NCBI GenBank assembly: GCA_007280315.1
Contig: QYQC01000225.1
Coordinates: forward strand, 1 to 6,673
DNA length: 6,673 nt
Direction of reading: 5' to 3'
DNA from: Betaproteobacteria bacterium
Lineage (GTDB): Bacteria; Pseudomonadota; Gammaproteobacteria; Burkholderiales; SG8-39
Below, piece after piece: positions 4,632 to 6,673 of the stretch (positions are counted from its first letter, which is position 1; every line of letters starts with the position of its first letter). The notes beneath the pieces were generated by a model that worked only from the letters and a program-made list of their open reading frames with translations, was not told the DNA's origin and searched no databases. A program made the position numbers and the translations under genes.

Positions 4632-5296
4632 ATCATCGCAGTCACCCGCCGACGCATGGCATAGGCATGACCTCGCAGCGCACGCGCGCGCGCATGGTCG
4701 AGCGCCTGCGCCGGGACGGAATCACCGACGAGGCCGTGCTCACCGCACTGGGTGCGGTGCCGCGGCATGTCTTTGTGGACGACGCCCTGGCAAGTCGCGC
4801 CTACGACGACGACGCGTTGCCGATTGGTTTTTCGCAGACCATTTCTCAGCCTTATGTCGTCGCCTTGATGATTCAGGCGCTGCGCGCTGGGCGCGAATTG
4901 GGCAAGGTACTGGAAATCGGCACTGGATGCGGCTATCAGGCGGCGGTGCTGGCGCAACTGGCAAGCGACGTCTACTCGATCGAACGCATTGCGCCGCTGC
5001 TGGCCAAGGCGCGCGCCAATCTGCGCGGACTGCGCCTGGGCAATCTGCGCTTGAAACACGCCGACGGCAATCTTGGCTTGCCCGAGGCTGCGCCGTTCGA
5101 TTCAATTATCCTCGCCGCGGCCGCGCGCCAGTTGCCACCTGTCCTGTTGCAGCAGCTGGCGCCGGGCGGCAGAATGATATTGCCGCTGGGAGCGTCCGAA
5201 CAGGTATTGCGCCTGGTTGAGCGCACCCCATCCGGCTACAGTGAAACGACACTCGACGCGGTGCGTTTTGTGCCGATGCTGACGGGGGTGCAGTGA
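4628..5296 (+). CDS. pcm: Protein-L-isoaspartate O-methyltransferase
   Basis: Pcm uses S-adenosylmethionine to methylate abnormal L-isoaspartyl residues in aged proteins, starting their repair in the cytoplasm. The 222-residue sequence shows the family hallmark QTISQPYVVA (70-79), SAM motif I VLEIGTGCGYQAAVLA (94-109), an acidic ribose-binding position in SIER (E119), D146-G147 after the next strand, motif II PFDSIILAAA, motif III LAPGGRMILPLG (178-189), and the C-terminal AVRFVPML. It is slightly longer than E. coli Pcm (208) because of a 15-20 residue N-terminal extension. ATG 4628 is chosen because it overlaps the surE stop (ATGA); M14 (4667) is a possible alternative start. Its stop overlaps the nlpD GTG. 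Order and coupling match the conserved surE-pcm-nlpD-rpoS block. Confidence 0.96.
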   Translation: MNHRSHPPTHGIGMTSQRTRARMVERLRRDGITDEAVLTALGAVPRHVFVDDALASRAYDDDALPIGFSQTISQPYVVALMIQALRAGRELGKVLEIGTGCGYQAAVLAQLASDVYSIERIAPLLAKARANLRGLRLGNLRLKHADGNLGLPEAAPFDSIILAAAARQLPPVLLQQLAPGGRMILPLGASEQVLRLVERTPSGYSETTLDAVRFVPMLTGVQ

Positions 5297-6279
5297 ATCG
5301 CGTATCGACATTGTTGTGTTTTGGCGCGTTGGCGCTGGCTACGCTGGCCGGCTGTGCCAGCCGGCCGGTGCAGGCGCCGGTGCTCGATCGCGCGCCGCCG
5401 GTTGCGGCGCAAGCTAAACCGGCGGTAGCAACACCGCCGCGCGTCGATACGCGTCCCGAGTTCTATACCATTCGGCGCGGCGACACCATGTTCAGCATCG
5501 CTCTCGACCATGGCCTCGACTACAAAGAGCTCGCCGCGTGGAACAATCTGGATAATCCGAATCTGATACGTCCCGGCCAGCAGTTGCGAATCAAGCCGCC
5601 GACCGGAGTCAAGGAAGCGCCGGTGACAGTGAGTACGGTTACAGTGAATCCGGTGACAACGGCGGGACGGGTCGAAACGCGGCCGCTGGGCGGAACCGCG
5701 GCGCGAGCGACCGGGACGCAGGAGTTGGTGAAATCGGAACCGCTGGCGCGCAAGCTGCCGTACTCGCCGGAGAACATCGCACTGCTGCAGCGAACCGAGA
5801 CGCAGACGATCGTCGCGCCGAGCGCAATGCCGGCGCCTGCGCCCGTGCCGGCATCCGCCGCGCCGCCGAAGGAGACCGGGGCGAAGCCCGATACAGACGT
5901 GGACGACGAGGACAAGGTCGATTGGGGCTGGCCAGCGCGGGGCAAGGTCGTCGCCGGTTTTTCCGAGGCAACCAACAAAGGCCTGGATATCGCCGGCAAT
6001 CTGGGCGATCCCGTGAGCGCGTCTGCCCCGGGTCGCGTGGTCTATAGCGGCAGCGGATTGCGCGGCTACGGCAAGCTGGTAATCATCAAGCACAACAAGA
6101 CCTTCCTCTCGGCCTATGCTCACAACAAGGATATCCTGGTAAAGGAAGGACAGAGCGTGGTCAAAGGGCAGAAAATCGCCGAAGTAGGCAACACCGACAG
6201 CGATACGCCCAAGCTGCACTTCGAGATCCGCAAGCTTGGAAAGCCGGTCGATCCGGCCAAGTATCTGCCGCCGACGTGA
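5293..6279 (+). CDS. nlpD: Lipoprotein NlpD, LysM and degenerate M23 domain (amidase activator)
   Basis: This 328-residue outer-membrane lipoprotein is expected to activate a periplasmic N-acetylmuramoyl-L-alanine amidase (AmiC type) during daughter-cell separation. A signal peptide ends in the lipobox L18-A-G-C21, so the mature protein starts at C21. A LysM peptidoglycan-binding domain follows (about 58-101, YTIRRGDTMFSIA to QQLRIKPP). Next comes a Pro/Ala/Thr/Val-rich linker (102-205), then a LytM/M23 domain (about 212-325). The M23 zinc site is degenerate: the first histidine position is N228 (NKGLD), the HxH motif reads KLH (307-309), and only H277 and H309 remain. This is the NlpD pattern and argues against own endopeptidase activity. 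The GTG start overlaps the pcm stop (GTGA), with GGGGG a few bases upstream. In E. coli a main rpoS promoter lies inside nlpD; I could not confirm one here. Confidence 0.95.
   Translation: MNRVSTLLCFGALALATLAGCASRPVQAPVLDRAPPVAAQAKPAVATPPRVDTRPEFYTIRRGDTMFSIALDHGLDYKELAAWNNLDNPNLIRPGQQLRIKPPTGVKEAPVTVSTVTVNPVTTAGRVETRPLGGTAARATGTQELVKSEPLARKLPYSPENIALLQRTETQTIVAPSAMPAPAPVPASAAPPKETGAKPDTDVDDEDKVDWGWPARGKVVAGFSEATNKGLDIAGNLGDPVSASAPGRVVYSGSGLRGYGKLVIIKHNKTFLSAYAHNKDILVKEGQSVVKGQKIAEVGNTDSDTPKLHFEIRKLGKPVDPAKYLPPT
5622..5666 (+). repeat. Three imperfect 15-bp tandem units in the nlpD linker
   Basis: Units begin at 5622, 5637 and 5652, each opening with GGTGACA or GGTTACA. The first two are close copies (GGTGACAGTGAGTAC and GGTTACAGTGAATCC) and the third is degraded. 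They encode a Val-Thr-rich pentapeptide repeat in the flexible linker between the LysM and M23 domains. This is a plausible site of length variation between strains. Confidence 0.4.
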
Positions 6280-6673
6280 GCCGCAAATCCTCTTCTCCCG
6301 ACGAGGAAATCGAGGGCGAGGCAGCGGCCGAATCCCCGGACGCAGCGCAGTCCGAACCGGCAGAGCCGGAATCCGAGTTCCTCTCGGACGTCACCCAGAT
6401 CTATCTGCACCAGATCGGGCTCAATCCGCTGCTCTCCCCGGATGAAGAACTGCGCTTCGCACGCCGCGCCGCCCAGGGGGATTTCGCCGCGCGGCAGAAA
6501 ATGATCGAGCGCAACCTGCGCCTGGTGGTCAATATCGCCAAGCACTACCTCAACCGCGGCGTGCCGCTGCTCGACCTGGTGGAGGAGGGCAACCTGGGGC
6601 TGATGCACGCGCTCGACAAATTCGATCCCGAGCGCGGCTTTCGCTTCTCCACCTACGCCACCTGGTGGATACG
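6276..6673 (+). CDS. rpoS: RNA polymerase sigma factor RpoS, N-terminal part, cut by window edge
   Basis: RpoS directs RNA polymerase to stationary-phase and general stress promoters. The visible 132 codons start with an acidic, low-complexity N-terminus (1-34, rich in Glu, Ser and Ala). Region 1.2 follows (about 35-68, SDVTQIYLHQIGLNPLLSPD). Then come regions 2.1-2.2 with the core-binding stretch NLRLVVNIAKHYLNRG and LLDLVEEGNLGLMHALDKFDPERG, and the window ends inside region 2.3 (FRFSTYATWWI), the -10 melting segment. The match to E. coli RpoS in region 2 is close (ARRA, NLRLVV-IA, EEGNLGL, KFDPERGFRFSTYATWWI). GTG 6276 is chosen as start because it overlaps the nlpD stop (GTGA), as elsewhere in this operon, and the acidic N-terminus begins right after it. 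Regions 3 and 4 lie outside the window. Confidence 0.95.
   Translation, partial: MSRKSSSPDEEIEGEAAAESPDAAQSEPAEPESEFLSDVTQIYLHQIGLNPLLSPDEELRFARRAAQGDFAARQKMIERNLRLVVNIAKHYLNRGVPLLDLVEEGNLGLMHALDKFDPERGFRFSTYATWWI

Noticed and set aside
5236..6219. 327-codon minus-strand ORF opposite nlpD
   Set aside because: It is the antisense shadow of a secure gene. Its Arg-rich low-complexity sequence comes from GC-rich complement codons.

Overview
The window looks like chromosome from a betaproteobacterium. The evidence is the gene order surE-pcm-nlpD-rpoS, the GC-rich codon use, and protein types (bacterial RIO kinase, bacteriohemerythrin, LldD-like flavoenzyme) familiar from that class. Genus cannot be fixed from the sequence alone; a Rhodocyclales/Nitrosomonadales/Burkholderiales-type genome is my inference.

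Layout. Positions 1-50 are the 3' part of a tRNA-Pro(GGG), followed by its own intrinsic terminator (59-99). A RIO-family kinase gene lies on the minus strand (221-1072). A 203-bp divergent intergenic region with a perfect FNR/FixK-type box (1186-1199) separates it from a bacteriohemerythrin gene (1276-1701, GTG start). A 259-bp AT-rich intergenic region (about 33% GC over 1801-1960) follows, then a GNAT acetyltransferase (1961-2560) and an FMN-dependent alpha-hydroxy-acid dehydrogenase (2666-3814, GTG start). The right half is the stationary-phase cluster surE (3888-4631), pcm (4628-5296), nlpD (5293-6279) and rpoS (6276 to the window edge). Each of these four overlaps the next by four bases, so they are probably translationally coupled in one operon. 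A consensus -10 box sits so close to the surE start that the transcript would be nearly leaderless.

The most interesting object is not a protein. On the minus strand between hemerythrin and the GNAT gene there is a complete, compact sRNA-like unit. It has a sigma70-type promoter (-35 at 1818-1823, 17-bp spacer, -10 at 1795-1800) and a predicted RNA of about 79 nt (1788 down to 1710). Its first hairpin exposes a (CCU)4-UU loop that copies the anti-Shine-Dalgarno tail of 16S rRNA, and its second hairpin is an intrinsic terminator with nine U. This predicts a global ribosome-binding-site-targeting sRNA. The same AT-rich region holds an 11-bp perfect inverted repeat overlapping the likely GNAT promoter.

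How the parts fit together: SurE (nucleotidase), Pcm (isoaspartyl repair), NlpD (amidase activator) and RpoS (general stress sigma factor) form the classical stress/stationary-phase block. Upstream, an oxygen-binding hemerythrin under a probable anaerobic/microaerobic regulator adjoins the candidate anti-SD sRNA. Any functional link between these upstream parts is inference.
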